Notes: generated from the sequence alone by a model not told the origin. 64,000 nucleotides of DNA from CAVQOB01 sp963714325 (GCA_963714325.1 CAVQOB010000007.1:62001-126000); one strand, 5' to 3'; numbered from the stretch's first letter, positions 51,870 to 61,853 are shown. Numbers and translations: made by a program.

Positions 51870-53303
51870 TCAGCCGTCCGCGCAACCACGCGGAGCGCCA
51901 TTTTCAGCGTCGGCAAGACGCGCCGCCTCTGTGCCGGCGATGCGGCCGAGCGCCACCGCCGTCAGGAGGCCATTGCCGGAGAGGTAGCCCGAGGCGTCGG
52001 GACCCGATAGGCCGACGGCGGCACCACCGGCCGCGAACAGGTTGGGCAATGGTGAGCCGTCGCGGCGCAACACGTGCGTCTCGCGATCAATGGCGAGGCC
52101 GCCTTGGGTGTGGAACAGCGCTCCGGTCACCTTGACCGCTGCATAAGGTGCGGTCAGGCTGGCGACTTCAGCAAAGGCGCGCCCGAAGACATCGCTGGCA
52201 CGCGCGGCCTTCGCCGCTTCGACCTCGGCGAGGGTGGCTTCCAGTGCGTCGGCAGGGAGGCCAGCCTTGGCGGCGAGCGCCGCCATCGTCGGTGCCATCA
52301 GGACCGCGCCCTGTGCCTCGGCGTTGCGGAAGTCCTCGAATTGGCGGGCGATCGAGGCGATGCGTGCATCGAAGATGGTCCAGGCGAAGTGGCCCGGTTG
52401 AGCGATGACAATCGCGCCCTGTTCCGAATAACCTTTGGCTTCGTTGGAAAAGCGATGGCCGGCAGCATTGACCTGGAACCCACCCTCGGTGATCGTTGCC
52501 CAAGTGATGAGGATGCCGTGCGGCGTGGCAACCGAACCGTGCCCCTGGTGACCCGTCATATGTTTCAGTCCTGCGCCGAGCGCCTCGCCCCAGGCAACCG
52601 CGTCGCCTTCGTTGCCGGAGTGGCCGAACCACAAGGCATCCGCCAGGGCCGGGATGTGTCGCGCGACCATCGCTTTATTGCCGCCGTAGCCGTTGCACGC
52701 CAATACGAGGGAACGGCAGCCGAGTTGTTCGATTCTGCCGTCCGGCCGCTGGAAGGCGATGCCGGTGATCTGGGATTGCAACGCCGCGTAGAGCGTCGCG
52801 ACGCGGGCCGAAGGGATAATCGTTATGCCAGCGGCTTCGGCGGCGGCGCGCAGGCGATTGATCAACTCGGCGCCGGAGCGGCTCGGCAGTCCGTGCATGC
52901 GATAGGCGGAATGGCCGGGATAACGGAAGTCGGCGATCACGTCGAATACCAGTCCATGCGCGTCAACGAGCCATTCGAGTGCCGGGCCGATGGCCTGGGT
53001 CGCGGCATCGAGGACGGCCGCGTCGGAACGGCCGTCCGATTTGGCGAGGATGTCGGCGCGAAACTGCGCGACAGTGTCATCGATGCCTTGGTGGCGCTGG
53101 AAGCGCGTGCCCGCAGCGGGGATCAAGCCTGCCGATAGTGCGGTCGATCCCGATGCTACGGCGTCGCGCTCGATGACGATCGGATCGCCGCCCCCCGCTT
53201 TGGCGGCCAGTGCCGCGACGAGGCCAGCCGCTCCTGCGCCGACGATGACGACGCCGCCACTAGCGTCGAAGTTTTCACCGGCGGCGGATTGAATATCGGG
53301 CAA
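51870..53303 (-). CDS. FAD-dependent oxidoreductase (fumarate reductase flavoprotein-like)
   Basis: The 477-residue protein has an N-terminal dinucleotide fold, GGVVIVGAGAAGLVAALAAK. The FRD/SDH-type substrate domain contains SAGLIPAAGTRFQ, TGHQGHGSVATPHG and TEGGFQVNAAGHRFSNE. A C-terminal FAD motif, LPNLFAAGGAAVGLSGPDAS, with GYLSGNGLLTAVALGRIAG, follows. Relatives include fumarate reductase, tricarballylate dehydrogenase and 3-ketosteroid dehydrogenase; the substrate is unknown. No signal peptide is seen. It lies 24 bases after HyuA, in the same operon, which suggests oxidation or reduction of the HyuAB product. Confidence 0.85.
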   Translation of the reverse strand: MPDIQSAAGENFDASGGVVIVGAGAAGLVAALAAKAGGGDPIVIERDAVASGSTALSAGLIPAAGTRFQRHQGIDDTVAQFRADILAKSDGRSDAAVLDAATQAIGPALEWLVDAHGLVFDVIADFRYPGHSAYRMHGLPSRSGAELINRLRAAAEAAGITIIPSARVATLYAALQSQITGIAFQRPDGRIEQLGCRSLVLACNGYGGNKAMVARHIPALADALWFGHSGNEGDAVAWGEALGAGLKHMTGHQGHGSVATPHGILITWATITEGGFQVNAAGHRFSNEAKGYSEQGAIVIAQPGHFAWTIFDARIASIARQFEDFRNAEAQGAVLMAPTMAALAAKAGLPADALEATLAEVEAAKAARASDVFGRAFAEVASLTAPYAAVKVTGALFHTQGGLAIDRETHVLRRDGSPLPNLFAAGGAAVGLSGPDASGYLSGNGLLTAVALGRIAGTEAARLADAENGAPRGCADG

Positions 53304-53327
53304 GACGGTGCCTCGCGGGTCACGTGC

Positions 53328-55397
53328 TCAGGCTCGGGTGATCAGCAGATTGCCGAGTGGATCGACGATCGCGCGCTGACCCGGCTCGATAATCGTCGTC
53401 GCGTCGGATTGCTCAAGGATCGCGGGCCCGGTGATGATCGTGCCAACGGGAATATCCAAGCGGCTCCAGATCGCCGTCGTGTGCGCGCGACCATCGAACC
53501 AGACTTGACGCTCGCCGCGTCGCGCGGCCTTAGCGTCGGCGGATTTGCCGGGCGCCAGCGCCGCCAATTCAAACGGTGGCCGCCGGCCGATTGCAGCCGT
53601 CCGCAGCGACATGATTTGCACCGGCAAACCCGGTAGCAATCGGCTGAAGGCGGCACTATAGGCGCGATCAAAGGCCTGCTGGATGGTCGCCATAGTGACG
53701 CCTGTTCCTTGTTCCCTGAAACCGACCGGGAGTGGCACCGCGACAGTGTGCGTCTGCCCGACATAGTGCATGTCGAGCTCGAAGATGACGTCGATGCCGG
53801 TCATCTCCAGTCCGGCGGCGGCGACAACGTCAGTGGCGTCGCGGCCAGCGTCGAGCATGCGGCGATCCAGTATCGCGACATCGAGGCCGTCGAGCAGCAG
53901 ATTGACAGTCTCGACGCTGTCGTGGCGGATATCGGCGATAACGCAGCCGAGCGCGCTGGTGACGCCGGGAAACGGGGGAACAATGGCGCCCTTGAGACCG
54001 ACGTCGGCGACCAGCGCGCCAGCGTGCAAGCCGCCGCCACCGCCAAACGGCATCAACATGAAGGTTTTGGGATCGTGGCCGCGCTCAACCGAGACCAAGC
54101 GAATGGCATCGGCCATACGGGCATTGGCGACCTTTAGAACCGCGCCAGCTGCGGCGATCGTGCCGAGGCCGAGCGGCGCGCCCACATGTTGCGCAATAGC
54201 GCGCACGGCAGCGTCAATATCGAGCGACTTGAGGCCGCCGATCGTGCGATCGGCAGCGATCCGTCCAAGCACGAGATTGGCGTCGGTCAGCGTCGGCCGG
54301 TCATTGCCCTGCCCATAGCAGGCGGGACCCGGGCGGGAGCCGGCGCTTTCTGGGCCGACTTCGAGCAGGCCACCCGTGTCGACGCGGGCGATCGATCCGC
54401 CGCCGGCACCGATGGTGGTTATTTCGATCATCGGCGTGCGAATGACGACGCCGAAGTCGATTTTGGTTTCCAGCGCCAACGCGGCTTGGCCGTTGGCGAT
54501 CAATGAAACATCGAACGAGGTGCCCCCGACATCCCCGGTGATGACGTTGTCGACACCGGCGGCGCGGGCGATTGCCTGCGCCGCGATGACGCCGGCCGCC
54601 GGTCCCGAGAGCGCTGTTCGCACCGGCAATCGACGCGCCGTGGCCGTCGACATGACGCCACCGTTGGACTGGACGATGTGAAAGCGGCCGTCAAAGCCGC
54701 TAGCATCGAGCGCGGATTCAAGACGCGAGAGATACGATCCAACCACCGGTTGCAGCGTGGCGTTGACCGCCGTCGTCGAGGCGCGCTCGAACTCGCGGAT
54801 CTCCGGCAGTATGGTGCTGGAGACCGAGATGTGCTCATTCGGCCAGACGCCCTTGACGGCATCGAAGGCGGCGCGCTCATTGGCCGGATTGGCGTAGGCA
54901 TTGATGAACACGATGGCGAGCGCTTCGGCGCCGTTGTCGAGCAGATATTGAGCTGCGGCGCGGACCTGTCCGGCGTCGACGGCGACGCGAATGTCGCCAC
55001 TCGCCAGCGTGCGTTCGTCGACTTCAATGCGCAATTCGCGGGCGGCGAGCGGGGCAAAGTTGCCCCACAGACCCCAGGTCTGCCGGCGATCCCGACGGCG
55101 CATTTCCAGCACATCGCGAAAACCTGCCGTGGTGATGACGCCGATGCGCGCGCCCTTGCGTTCGAGCAGCGCGTTGGTGCCAACGGTCGTGCCGTGGACG
55201 ATGGAGCCAAGGTTGGCGATCGCGCCGAAGCTGGCGAGGCCGGCCATGAACCCCGCCGCTTCATCGCCGCGCTGCGAGGGCACCTTGGCGATGCGGAACG
55301 ACTGTGTTGCCGCGTCAAAGTAGAAGAGATCGGTAAAGGTGCCGCCAACGTCGACGCCGACCACGGCGCGCGGCGGCTGAGGCTTCGCAACACTCAT
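53328..55397 (-). CDS. hyuA: Hydantoinase/oxoprolinase subunit A (HyuA family)
   Basis: HyuA proteins use ATP to activate cyclic amides or ketones, together with HyuB; the group covers 5-oxoprolinase, N-methylhydantoinase, acetophenone carboxylase and caprolactamase. The 689-residue protein has the ASKHA-type start VVGVDVGGTFTDLFYFD. It then shows IVHGTTVGTNALLERKGARIG and GDVGGTSFDVSLI, then the C-terminal HyuA region SLRTAAIGRRPPFELA. The start at ATG 55397 overlaps the hyuB stop (ATGA). Which of these activities it has cannot be told from sequence alone. Confidence 0.93.
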   Translation of the reverse strand: MSVAKPQPPRAVVGVDVGGTFTDLFYFDAATQSFRIAKVPSQRGDEAAGFMAGLASFGAIANLGSIVHGTTVGTNALLERKGARIGVITTAGFRDVLEMRRRDRRQTWGLWGNFAPLAARELRIEVDERTLASGDIRVAVDAGQVRAAAQYLLDNGAEALAIVFINAYANPANERAAFDAVKGVWPNEHISVSSTILPEIREFERASTTAVNATLQPVVGSYLSRLESALDASGFDGRFHIVQSNGGVMSTATARRLPVRTALSGPAAGVIAAQAIARAAGVDNVITGDVGGTSFDVSLIANGQAALALETKIDFGVVIRTPMIEITTIGAGGGSIARVDTGGLLEVGPESAGSRPGPACYGQGNDRPTLTDANLVLGRIAADRTIGGLKSLDIDAAVRAIAQHVGAPLGLGTIAAAGAVLKVANARMADAIRLVSVERGHDPKTFMLMPFGGGGGLHAGALVADVGLKGAIVPPFPGVTSALGCVIADIRHDSVETVNLLLDGLDVAILDRRMLDAGRDATDVVAAAGLEMTGIDVIFELDMHYVGQTHTVAVPLPVGFREQGTGVTMATIQQAFDRAYSAAFSRLLPGLPVQIMSLRTAAIGRRPPFELAALAPGKSADAKAARRGERQVWFDGRAHTTAIWSRLDIPVGTIITGPAILEQSDATTIIEPGQRAIVDPLGNLLITRA

Positions 55398-57145
55398 GAT
55401 GACGGTCCCGGGTTTGCCGCGGCACGCCATCGCGCGGTCTCGGCCAAGTCGACGGCTCCCTGCTCCGTGAGCGCGACCGCGAAATCGCGCCTTGCAGCCT
55501 CGCGCGTGATCGTACCGGCGCGCACATCAGCGGCGACTTCGGTTGGCAAGCGATCGAGCGGCGGACCATAGCCGCCACCGCCCGGGCTTTCGAGGCGCAC
55601 GCGCTGGCCCTTGGCGATGTGGATGTCGGTAATTTTCGTCACCATGGCGGGGGAACGTCGGCCGTCCGGCGTGTCGTAGAAAAAGCGATTGGCTGCCGCC
55701 GGGCCGCCCCCCGCGACACCGAACGGCGGGCACTTGCCGCGCTCGCCGATCAGCGCGACATCGGCGCCGCCATCGCTCAGCACCTCGATTTCGTAGATCG
55801 CGCCACTGCCGCCACGATGCCGGCCGGCGCCACCGGAATCGGGCCGTAACGCCCATTGCGTGAACATCACGGGGTAAGCGGCTTCAAGAATTTCGGCCGG
55901 CGGGATGGTAGCCGTCGAAATCGGATTGTTGCCGTGATTAAGGCCGTCGCCTTCGGGATTGCCACCGAGGCCGCCCCCGAAGAACGAGAACATCACCCAG
56001 CGACTGCCATCGGCCCGATAACCGGCGAGCGACAGCGCGTTGATGGTCGCGTAGGGCGAGCCATTGGCCTTTTCGGGCGCCAATTTTGCGATCACGCCAA
56101 AGACGCAGTCGATGACACGCAGGATCGTCTCGGTGTAGCCCGCCATCGGCTTGGGATATCCAGCGGCGAGCAATGTCGTCGCTGGGATAATGAAGGTGAT
56201 CGGCGCCAGCACGCCGGCATTGGCGGGGACATGCGGAAAGACGTGCTTGAGTGCGACGTAGCAGCATGCAACCGTCGTCGCATAGGCGATGTTGAGCGGG
56301 CCACGACAGGGCGGCGACGAGCGGGAAAAATCGAGTGTCATGGCGCTGCCGGCAATCGTCAAGTCGAGCGCGATCCGCAGCGGCTCGTCGACGATGCCAT
56401 CATTGTCGAGGAAATCATCGTAGGAGTAGGTGCCATCGGGCAATGCCTCGATCTCGGCGCGCATCAGTGCTTCGGCGCGACGCGTGAAGGCGGCGAGCGC
56501 CTGTTCGATCGTTGCAACGCCATAATCGTCCAGCAGCGCATGCAGACGTTTCTCGCCAAGGTCCAGCGCGTTCAACTGGGCATTGAGATCACCCCAGTTG
56601 GAACCGGGTAGTCGCGTGTTGGCATTGAGGATCTCGAGAATGTCGCCCTGCATCTCGCCGCGGCGGATCAGTTTGACCGGCGGAATGCGCACGCCCTCCT
56701 GGAACGTCTCGGTAGCTTTGGGATTATAGCCGCCGGGAACCCCGCCACCGACGTCCAGCCAATGGCCGACCGACGCCAACCAGCAGAACAAGCGACCGTC
56801 GCGGAACACCGGGCGGATCAGGCGGAAGTCATTGAGATGGGTGCCGCCCTCGAACGGATCGTTGAAGATCCAGGTGTCGCCGGCATCGTTCGCGATTCCC
56901 TTCGCGGTGCGATCGATCACGGCCTTGACGGCGAAGGCCATGGCGCCGACGAAGATCGGCAAGCCAGACGTTCCTTGGACCAGGGTAGCGCCGGTTGCGG
57001 CATCATAGAGCCCGTGACAGGCATCATGCGCCTCGGCGATGATCGGATTGAAGGCCGAACGGTAGAGCGTGGCATCCATCTCGTTGGCGATCTGTTCGAG
57101 GCGGCCCTTGAGGACGGCCAACGTGACCGGATCGAGCGTCGTCAT
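55394..57145 (-). CDS. hyuB: Hydantoinase/oxoprolinase subunit B (HyuB family)
   Basis: HyuB is the partner that hydrolyses or otherwise processes the substrate phosphorylated by HyuA. The 583-residue protein begins LDPVTLAVLKGRLEQIANEM and continues with FNPIIAEAHDACHGLYDAATG. It has the family segments GDTWIFNDPFEGGTHLNDF, then PRDQ-like PCRGPLNIAYAT and the glycine-rich RPDSGGAGRHRGGSGAIYE near the C-terminus. Length is typical. Both ends overlap neighbours by four bases: with the PrpD-family gene upstream and hyuA downstream. Confidence 0.93.
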   Translation of the reverse strand: MTTLDPVTLAVLKGRLEQIANEMDATLYRSAFNPIIAEAHDACHGLYDAATGATLVQGTSGLPIFVGAMAFAVKAVIDRTAKGIANDAGDTWIFNDPFEGGTHLNDFRLIRPVFRDGRLFCWLASVGHWLDVGGGVPGGYNPKATETFQEGVRIPPVKLIRRGEMQGDILEILNANTRLPGSNWGDLNAQLNALDLGEKRLHALLDDYGVATIEQALAAFTRRAEALMRAEIEALPDGTYSYDDFLDNDGIVDEPLRIALDLTIAGSAMTLDFSRSSPPCRGPLNIAYATTVACCYVALKHVFPHVPANAGVLAPITFIIPATTLLAAGYPKPMAGYTETILRVIDCVFGVIAKLAPEKANGSPYATINALSLAGYRADGSRWVMFSFFGGGLGGNPEGDGLNHGNNPISTATIPPAEILEAAYPVMFTQWALRPDSGGAGRHRGGSGAIYEIEVLSDGGADVALIGERGKCPPFGVAGGGPAAANRFFYDTPDGRRSPAMVTKITDIHIAKGQRVRLESPGGGGYGPPLDRLPTEVAADVRAGTITREAARRDFAVALTEQGAVDLAETARWRAAANPGPSS

Positions 57146-58542
57146 AGCAAGGCCTCAAGAGCGTGGATGCCGGGCGCACGGTCAAGCGCGTCGACGGCGG
57201 CGAGTATAGCGGCGGCGACATCACGGCCATAGACGGGCGTCGAGAGTTCGACGAACTTGTCGCGCACTTCGTCGGCTGAATAGGGATCTTCGGTGTCGCC
57301 CTTGTTGGTCTCGGTGGCGGCGGTCAGCGAGCGCCCATCCGTCATCGTAATGGTCACGCGCGCCGGCCGCAGGCGTGGCAATTGGGCGGTCATGCCTGTG
57401 TCTTCGACGACGAAGACCCGTTGCGCAAGCGATTGAATGGCGGGGTCGCCGCGCGCAGTGTCACGGAATGCGGCGATAGTGGCCGCCCCGTGCACGATGG
57501 TGGTTGCGATCGAATAGGGCAGCGAGAATTTTGCCGCCAGCATATTGTGCGGCTGCTGGCTCGCCAATTGCGCGGCCCAGACATAGGTTGCGACGTCGAT
57601 CCGCGCGATAGTCTCGGGTTGCAGCGATCCGCCCGCTAGCGTTCTGAGTGCCTGCAGGGCGTCAAGCGCGCCATGATTGTATCGGCAGCAGGCGTGTCGC
57701 TTGAAATAGTTGCGGGCGATTTCCCATCGCTGTCCCAGCTCCCGTGTCATCTCTTCGGGCTGCCAATGGTCGGCGATGACGGTGCCATAGATCGTCGAAA
57801 GACCATCAGCTTCGCCAGTGAACCCCGCGCTGACCATATCCCAAGCCATCAAACCTATTTGGTTCGACAAGCCCGCATACGCATTGCGGATCGTGCCACC
57901 CTCCAGCATGGTTCGCCGGCTGGTGGCGAGGCCGAGTGTCGACGCGACGTTGATCACCTCGATCATCTGATCGGCAGTGGCGCCGTGCAACCGGGCTATG
58001 GCAACGGCTGCGCCGACGGTTCCCCAAGTGCCGTGCGGGTGCATGGTGATGCGCAGCTTCGAGGCGATGCCGATGCGGGCGCCGATGTCGTAGCCGAGCG
58101 CGATCGCAGTGATGATGTCCTGGCCGGTGGCGCGTGCCTCAGCAGCGGCGGCGAGCACAGCAGGAACGACATGAATGCCGGGATGGCCGCGCGCGTACTG
58201 ATTACCTTCGTCGAGTTCTAGCATGGTGCCAGCGGTACCGCCGAGCAGGGCCGCGGTCTGTGCGTCGGTCCGCCGATTGAGACCGATAGCCGGCGTCACG
58301 CCCTGCTTGGCGCGCATCAGCCGCGCGGCAAGGCTGATGATTTCCGGTTCCTGCGCGCCGGTGGCGATGGCAGCAATCGAGTCGGCGATGACCTGCTTGG
58401 TCCGAGCGACGACCGCGGCCGGTAGATCATCAAAACGCAGCGCTACCGAAAACATCGCCAACTCCGCCAGCCACCGCGGCGTGGCAGGGCGGCGCAAGAC
58501 CGGCTCTGCGATCAGCGCTTCGGTCCTCGTGTTCGCGGACAT
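57142..58542 (-). CDS. MmgE/PrpD family protein
   Basis: The protein belongs to the MmgE/PrpD fold, which includes 2-methylcitrate dehydratase, cis-aconitate decarboxylase and itaconate-related enzymes. Visible family segments are RGHPGIHVVPAVLAAA (catalytic-region histidine), HPHGTWGTVGAAVAIARLHG, ARNYFKRHACCRYNHGALDAL and KFSLPYSIATTIVHG. At 466 residues it has the usual length. The chosen ATG at 58542 has GGAGG five bases upstream; alternative GTG 58557 and ATG 58554 overlap the LivF stop. No prpB or prpC is near, so a methylcitrate-cycle role is unlikely. Its place between LivF and HyuB suggests dehydration or isomerisation of an imported acid. Confidence 0.9.
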   Translation of the reverse strand: MSANTRTEALIAEPVLRRPATPRWLAELAMFSVALRFDDLPAAVVARTKQVIADSIAAIATGAQEPEIISLAARLMRAKQGVTPAIGLNRRTDAQTAALLGGTAGTMLELDEGNQYARGHPGIHVVPAVLAAAAEARATGQDIITAIALGYDIGARIGIASKLRITMHPHGTWGTVGAAVAIARLHGATADQMIEVINVASTLGLATSRRTMLEGGTIRNAYAGLSNQIGLMAWDMVSAGFTGEADGLSTIYGTVIADHWQPEEMTRELGQRWEIARNYFKRHACCRYNHGALDALQALRTLAGGSLQPETIARIDVATYVWAAQLASQQPHNMLAAKFSLPYSIATTIVHGAATIAAFRDTARGDPAIQSLAQRVFVVEDTGMTAQLPRLRPARVTITMTDGRSLTAATETNKGDTEDPYSADEVRDKFVELSTPVYGRDVAAAILAAVDALDRAPGIHALEALL

Positions 58543-58553
58543 TCGAGCCTCCA

Positions 58554-59252
58554 TCACAAACCGAGATACGCATTTTTCAAGGCAGGATTGTCGGCCAGTT
58601 CCGGACTGGGTCCCGACATCACGAAGACGCCGTTTTCCATCACATAGGCGCGGTGTGCAAGCTCCAACGACTGCACGACGTTCTGTTCGACGAGCAGCAC
58701 GGACAATCCCGCCTTGGCGATTGTTGCGATCAGCGTGAACATCTCCTCGACCAGCTTCGGTGAAAGTCCGAGCGAGGGCTCGTCGAGGATCAGCAACCGC
58801 GGCTCCGCCATCAGCCCGCGACCGATCGCCAGCATCTGTTGTTCGCCGCCCGAGAGCGTGCCGGCCAGTTGCGCGCGCCGCTCGGCAAGGCGCGGGAAGA
58901 TGGAGTAGACGCGTACCAAATTGCCGCTGCGGTGGGCTTTGGCGCGGCGATAGCTCCCAAGTGTGAGATTGTCGGCGACGCTCATATTCGGAAAGACCCG
59001 CCGTCCCTCTGGCACGTGGATAAGGCCAGCAGCGACGATCGACGTGGGTGCGGCGCTGGTAATGTCCTGCCCGGCGAACGTGATCGAGCCCGCCATCGGC
59101 CGCAGCAAACCTGAAAGCGCGCGATTGAGTGTCGTCTTGCCGACGCCGTTAGCGCCGAGCACGGCAACGACTTCGCCTGCGCCGACGCTGAGATCGATCC
59201 CGTGCAGGATGGCCGTGTCGTAGCCGGCGACGAGGCCTTTCACATCAAGCAT
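58554..59252 (-). CDS. livF: Branched-chain amino acid-type ABC transporter ATPase LivF
   Basis: The 232-residue ATPase has Walker A GANGVGKTTLNR, the Q-loop region, the LivF signature LSGGEQQMLAIGRGLMAEP and Walker B LLILDEPSLGLSP, then the H-loop region VLLVEQNV. It is one of the two ATPases of the HAAT importer. Its start lies eight bases inside the livG gene, and PrpD follows directly, joining importer and enzymes in one transcript. Confidence 0.95.
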   Translation of the reverse strand: MLDVKGLVAGYDTAILHGIDLSVGAGEVVAVLGANGVGKTTLNRALSGLLRPMAGSITFAGQDITSAAPTSIVAAGLIHVPEGRRVFPNMSVADNLTLGSYRRAKAHRSGNLVRVYSIFPRLAERRAQLAGTLSGGEQQMLAIGRGLMAEPRLLILDEPSLGLSPKLVEEMFTLIATIAKAGLSVLLVEQNVVQSLELAHRAYVMENGVFVMSGPSPELADNPALKNAYLGL

Positions 59253-59997
59253 GCGCGCCTCCCGCCAGGCGCTTGGCGGCGCCAGATCCGAGATAAGCTT
59301 CGATGACGGTCGGGTTGGCGGCGATGTCGGCAGGGCGACCTTCGGCGATCATGCGGCCCTCGGCCAGCACACTGATGCGATCGCACAGGCTCATAACGGC
59401 TTGCATGACGTGCTCGATCATCAGGATGGTAACGCCGCGATCACGGATGGCGCGCACGATCGGCAGCATGTCGCGGATCTCCGAGGGATTGAGTCCCGCC
59501 AGCACTTCATCGAGCAGTAGCAGGCGCGGATCGGTCGCCAGCGCGCGCGCCAGTTCGAGCCGCTTTCGCCCAGCGACCGTCAAGCTGGCGGCGGACTGCT
59601 GCAGGCGATCCGTGAGGCCAACGAGGCTTGCGACGTCGCGTGCACGATCATAGGCGGCATGCCGCGCGCCATGCCGCAAATAGGCGCCGACCGCGATGTT
59701 GTCGAGGACCGTCAGGCCGGCGAACGGTTGCACGATCTGAAACGTCCGGGCGATGCCGAGACGGGCACGCATATGCGCCGGCAGTGCCGTGATATCGCGG
59801 CCCTCGAACGCGACGCGCCCCTGCAGCGGCGTTTCAAAGCCGGCAATCAGCGTGAACATCGTCGTCTTGCCGGCGCCGTTCGGGCCGATCAGGCCGGTGA
59901 TCGACCCCTCGACGACATCGAGGCTGGCATTGTCGACGGCGGCGACACCGCCGAAGCGCTTGCTGAGATTGACCGCCTTCAGGATGACGCCGGTCAT
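59245..59997 (-). CDS. livG: Branched-chain amino acid-type ABC transporter ATPase LivG
   Basis: The 250-residue ATPase begins MTGVILKAVNLSKRFGGVAA. It has Walker A GPNGAGKTTMFTLIAG, then RLGIARTFQIVQPFAGLTVL, typical of LivG, and Walker B LLLLDEVLAGLNPSE. The usual signature motif is altered to LTVAGRKRLELARAL; LivG proteins commonly vary here, and only the first S/G positions differ. The ATG at 59997 overlaps the livM stop by four bases. An open frame extends far upstream, but in the livM region it is out of frame with real coding and is rejected. Confidence 0.94.
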   Translation of the reverse strand: MTGVILKAVNLSKRFGGVAAVDNASLDVVEGSITGLIGPNGAGKTTMFTLIAGFETPLQGRVAFEGRDITALPAHMRARLGIARTFQIVQPFAGLTVLDNIAVGAYLRHGARHAAYDRARDVASLVGLTDRLQQSAASLTVAGRKRLELARALATDPRLLLLDEVLAGLNPSEIRDMLPIVRAIRDRGVTILMIEHVMQAVMSLCDRISVLAEGRMIAEGRPADIAANPTVIEAYLGSGAAKRLAGGAHA

Positions 59998-60953
59998 GCG
60001 CGACCCCGCCAGCGCGCGCTCAATCGCCGTGCGACGCCAACGAGACCTTGCGGCGCGAAGGCAACGGCGAGAATGAGAATGATCCCGAAAATGACCAGAT
60101 CGATGCCCGGGACACGCCCGGCGAACAGTTTCGTCAATTCGCCGACGCCATGCAGCGTCAATGCGCCAACGACTGGTCCCAAGGCAGTGCCGAGGCCACC
60201 GACGATGGGCGCGACCAGCGCCTCGACCGAGAGCGCAGTGCCGTAGGCGATAGTCGCGTCGATGTAGAGGAAGTATTGCACGTAGAGGCAGCCGGCGGCG
60301 CCCGTGACGGCGGCCGAGAGCGTGATAGCGATCAACTTGATGCGCAGTGCATCGACACCAAGGGCGCTGGCCGCCGCTTCGTTCTCGCGTACGGCAATCA
60401 TGTAGGCGCCAAGTCGCCGGCCCTCGACGAGGCGGGTCGTGATCATCACGCCGCCGACCAGGGCCAGCACCAGCCAGTAGAACACGACGCGATCGGCGAA
60501 CTGCAGATTGAACCAGCCGACATCGAGTTTGACGAGGGTCCCAGCTGCGCCGCCGGTGATCGGCGCGGCATTGGCGGCAATGCGGAAGACTTCGGCAAAG
60601 GCCAGCGTGACGAGTGCGAAGTATGAGCCCTTGAGTCCCGATCGAAACGACAGGGCACCAATGATCCAACCGACGAATGCGGCGAGCGCAATGCCGGTGG
60701 CGAGGCCAAACCAGGCGTTGATGCCGAATTTCGCCTGCAGGATGGCCGTCGCATAGGCGCCGGTGCCGAAGAAGGCGGCATGACCGAAGGAATACTGCCC
60801 GGCATATCCGGCGAGGATGTTCCACCCCTGCGCCGCCAACGCAATGATCAACGTCGACACCAGGAAGTTCAGCAGCGTATTGCCAGCAAACGCCGGGACC
60901 ACCGCCAACGCGCCGAGCAGCAGTAGGATGGGAGCTAAAGCCCGCGCGGTCAT
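59994..60953 (-). CDS. livM: Branched-chain amino acid-type ABC permease LivM
   Basis: The 319-residue inner-membrane protein has eight to nine hydrophobic helices and the LivM signatures LAAQGWNILAGYAGQYSFGHAAFFGTGAYA near the N-terminus. The transport-domain stretch RENEAAASALGVDALRIKL follows in the cytoplasmic coupling loop. The C-terminal MxxVFxxxG-like region is followed by GLVGVARRL. It pairs with LivH to form the pore. ATGA overlaps join it to livH before and livG after. Confidence 0.94.
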   Translation of the reverse strand: MTARALAPILLLLGALAVVPAFAGNTLLNFLVSTLIIALAAQGWNILAGYAGQYSFGHAAFFGTGAYATAILQAKFGINAWFGLATGIALAAFVGWIIGALSFRSGLKGSYFALVTLAFAEVFRIAANAAPITGGAAGTLVKLDVGWFNLQFADRVVFYWLVLALVGGVMITTRLVEGRRLGAYMIAVRENEAAASALGVDALRIKLIAITLSAAVTGAAGCLYVQYFLYIDATIAYGTALSVEALVAPIVGGLGTALGPVVGALTLHGVGELTKLFAGRVPGIDLVIFGIILILAVAFAPQGLVGVARRLSARWRGRA

Positions 60954-61822
60954 GCCTTGGCCCCGAACAGGCCCGTCGGCCGCACCAGCAGGACAATAAT
61001 GAAAATCAGGAAAATGCCGATCTGGCCGAGACTTTCGCCGAAGAACAGGCCGGACAGGCTCTCGATGACGCCGATCAGCAATGCGCCCACCAGCGCGCCG
61101 GTGACGGACCCCATGCCGCCAAGGACGACAATCGTGAACGCGACGAGCACGAAGGCGTTGCCGATCCGCGGCGTGACATAAAACGTCGGCATCAGCAGGC
61201 AAGCGGCGATCGCGACACAGGCAGCACCGATACCGAAGGTGACGGCATAAATATGAGCAACATCGATGCCTGACAGCGTCGCACCGGTTTTTTCCTTGGC
61301 GACGGCGCGGATCGCCTTGCCGATGTCGGTGCGAGTCAAGAGTAGCGCCAGCATGACTGTGACTATGACCGCGACGCCGAAGGCGATGGCGCGCGGCAGG
61401 CTCAGCAACGCGAAGCCGAGATCAACAGACGAAAACGCATAGGGCACGTCGATTGATCGCGTATCGGCTTTAAAGACTGCAAGCAGCGCATTCTCGACGA
61501 CGATCGAGAGGCCGAGCGTCACCAGCAGGATGGCGTTGTCGTCACCATGGCTGGCCGGACCGATAACGCAACGCTGCACGACGTAGCCGATCGCAAAGAA
61601 GAGCGGTGCGAGCGCGAACATCGCGAGGTAGGGATCGAGCTTCAGCCAGAGGTGCAGCAAGAGCACGGCGTACATAGCGGCGGTGAGTGCTGCGCCATGC
61701 GCAAAATTGATGATGTGCAGCACGCCGTAGACCAGCGTCAGTCCAAGCGCGATCAGGGCGTAGATCGCGCCAGTCGTCAGGCCATTGAGAATGGCGGCGG
61801 TGATGATCGGCGCGGAGAACAT
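60950..61822 (-). CDS. livH: Branched-chain amino acid-type ABC permease LivH
   Basis: The 290-residue membrane protein begins APIITAAILNGLTTGAIYAL and has the LivH signature IALGLTLVYGVLHIINFAHG. The coupling loop IGKAIRAVAKEKTGATLSGID and the C-terminal FTIVVLGGMGSVTGALVGAL follow. It is the first clearly coupled gene of the importer operon. A small gene of unknown function precedes it by 31 bases on the same strand, and the binding protein lies before that. Confidence 0.95.
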   Translation of the reverse strand: MFSAPIITAAILNGLTTGAIYALIALGLTLVYGVLHIINFAHGAALTAAMYAVLLLHLWLKLDPYLAMFALAPLFFAIGYVVQRCVIGPASHGDDNAILLVTLGLSIVVENALLAVFKADTRSIDVPYAFSSVDLGFALLSLPRAIAFGVAVIVTVMLALLLTRTDIGKAIRAVAKEKTGATLSGIDVAHIYAVTFGIGAACVAIAACLLMPTFYVTPRIGNAFVLVAFTIVVLGGMGSVTGALVGALLIGVIESLSGLFFGESLGQIGIFLIFIIVLLVRPTGLFGAKA

Positions 61823-61853
61823 CTATTCGCTGGCCCGGCGGACTTCGCGAGAT

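Noticed and set aside
50610..52010. Long plus-strand open frame over the acyl-activating enzyme (466 codons)
   Set aside because: It is an antisense shadow of a clear ANL enzyme and crosses into the next gene.
59998..60996. N-terminal extension of livG across livM
   Set aside because: The extension is in a different frame from the well-conserved livM and is not permease-like; LivG begins at the ATG at 59997.
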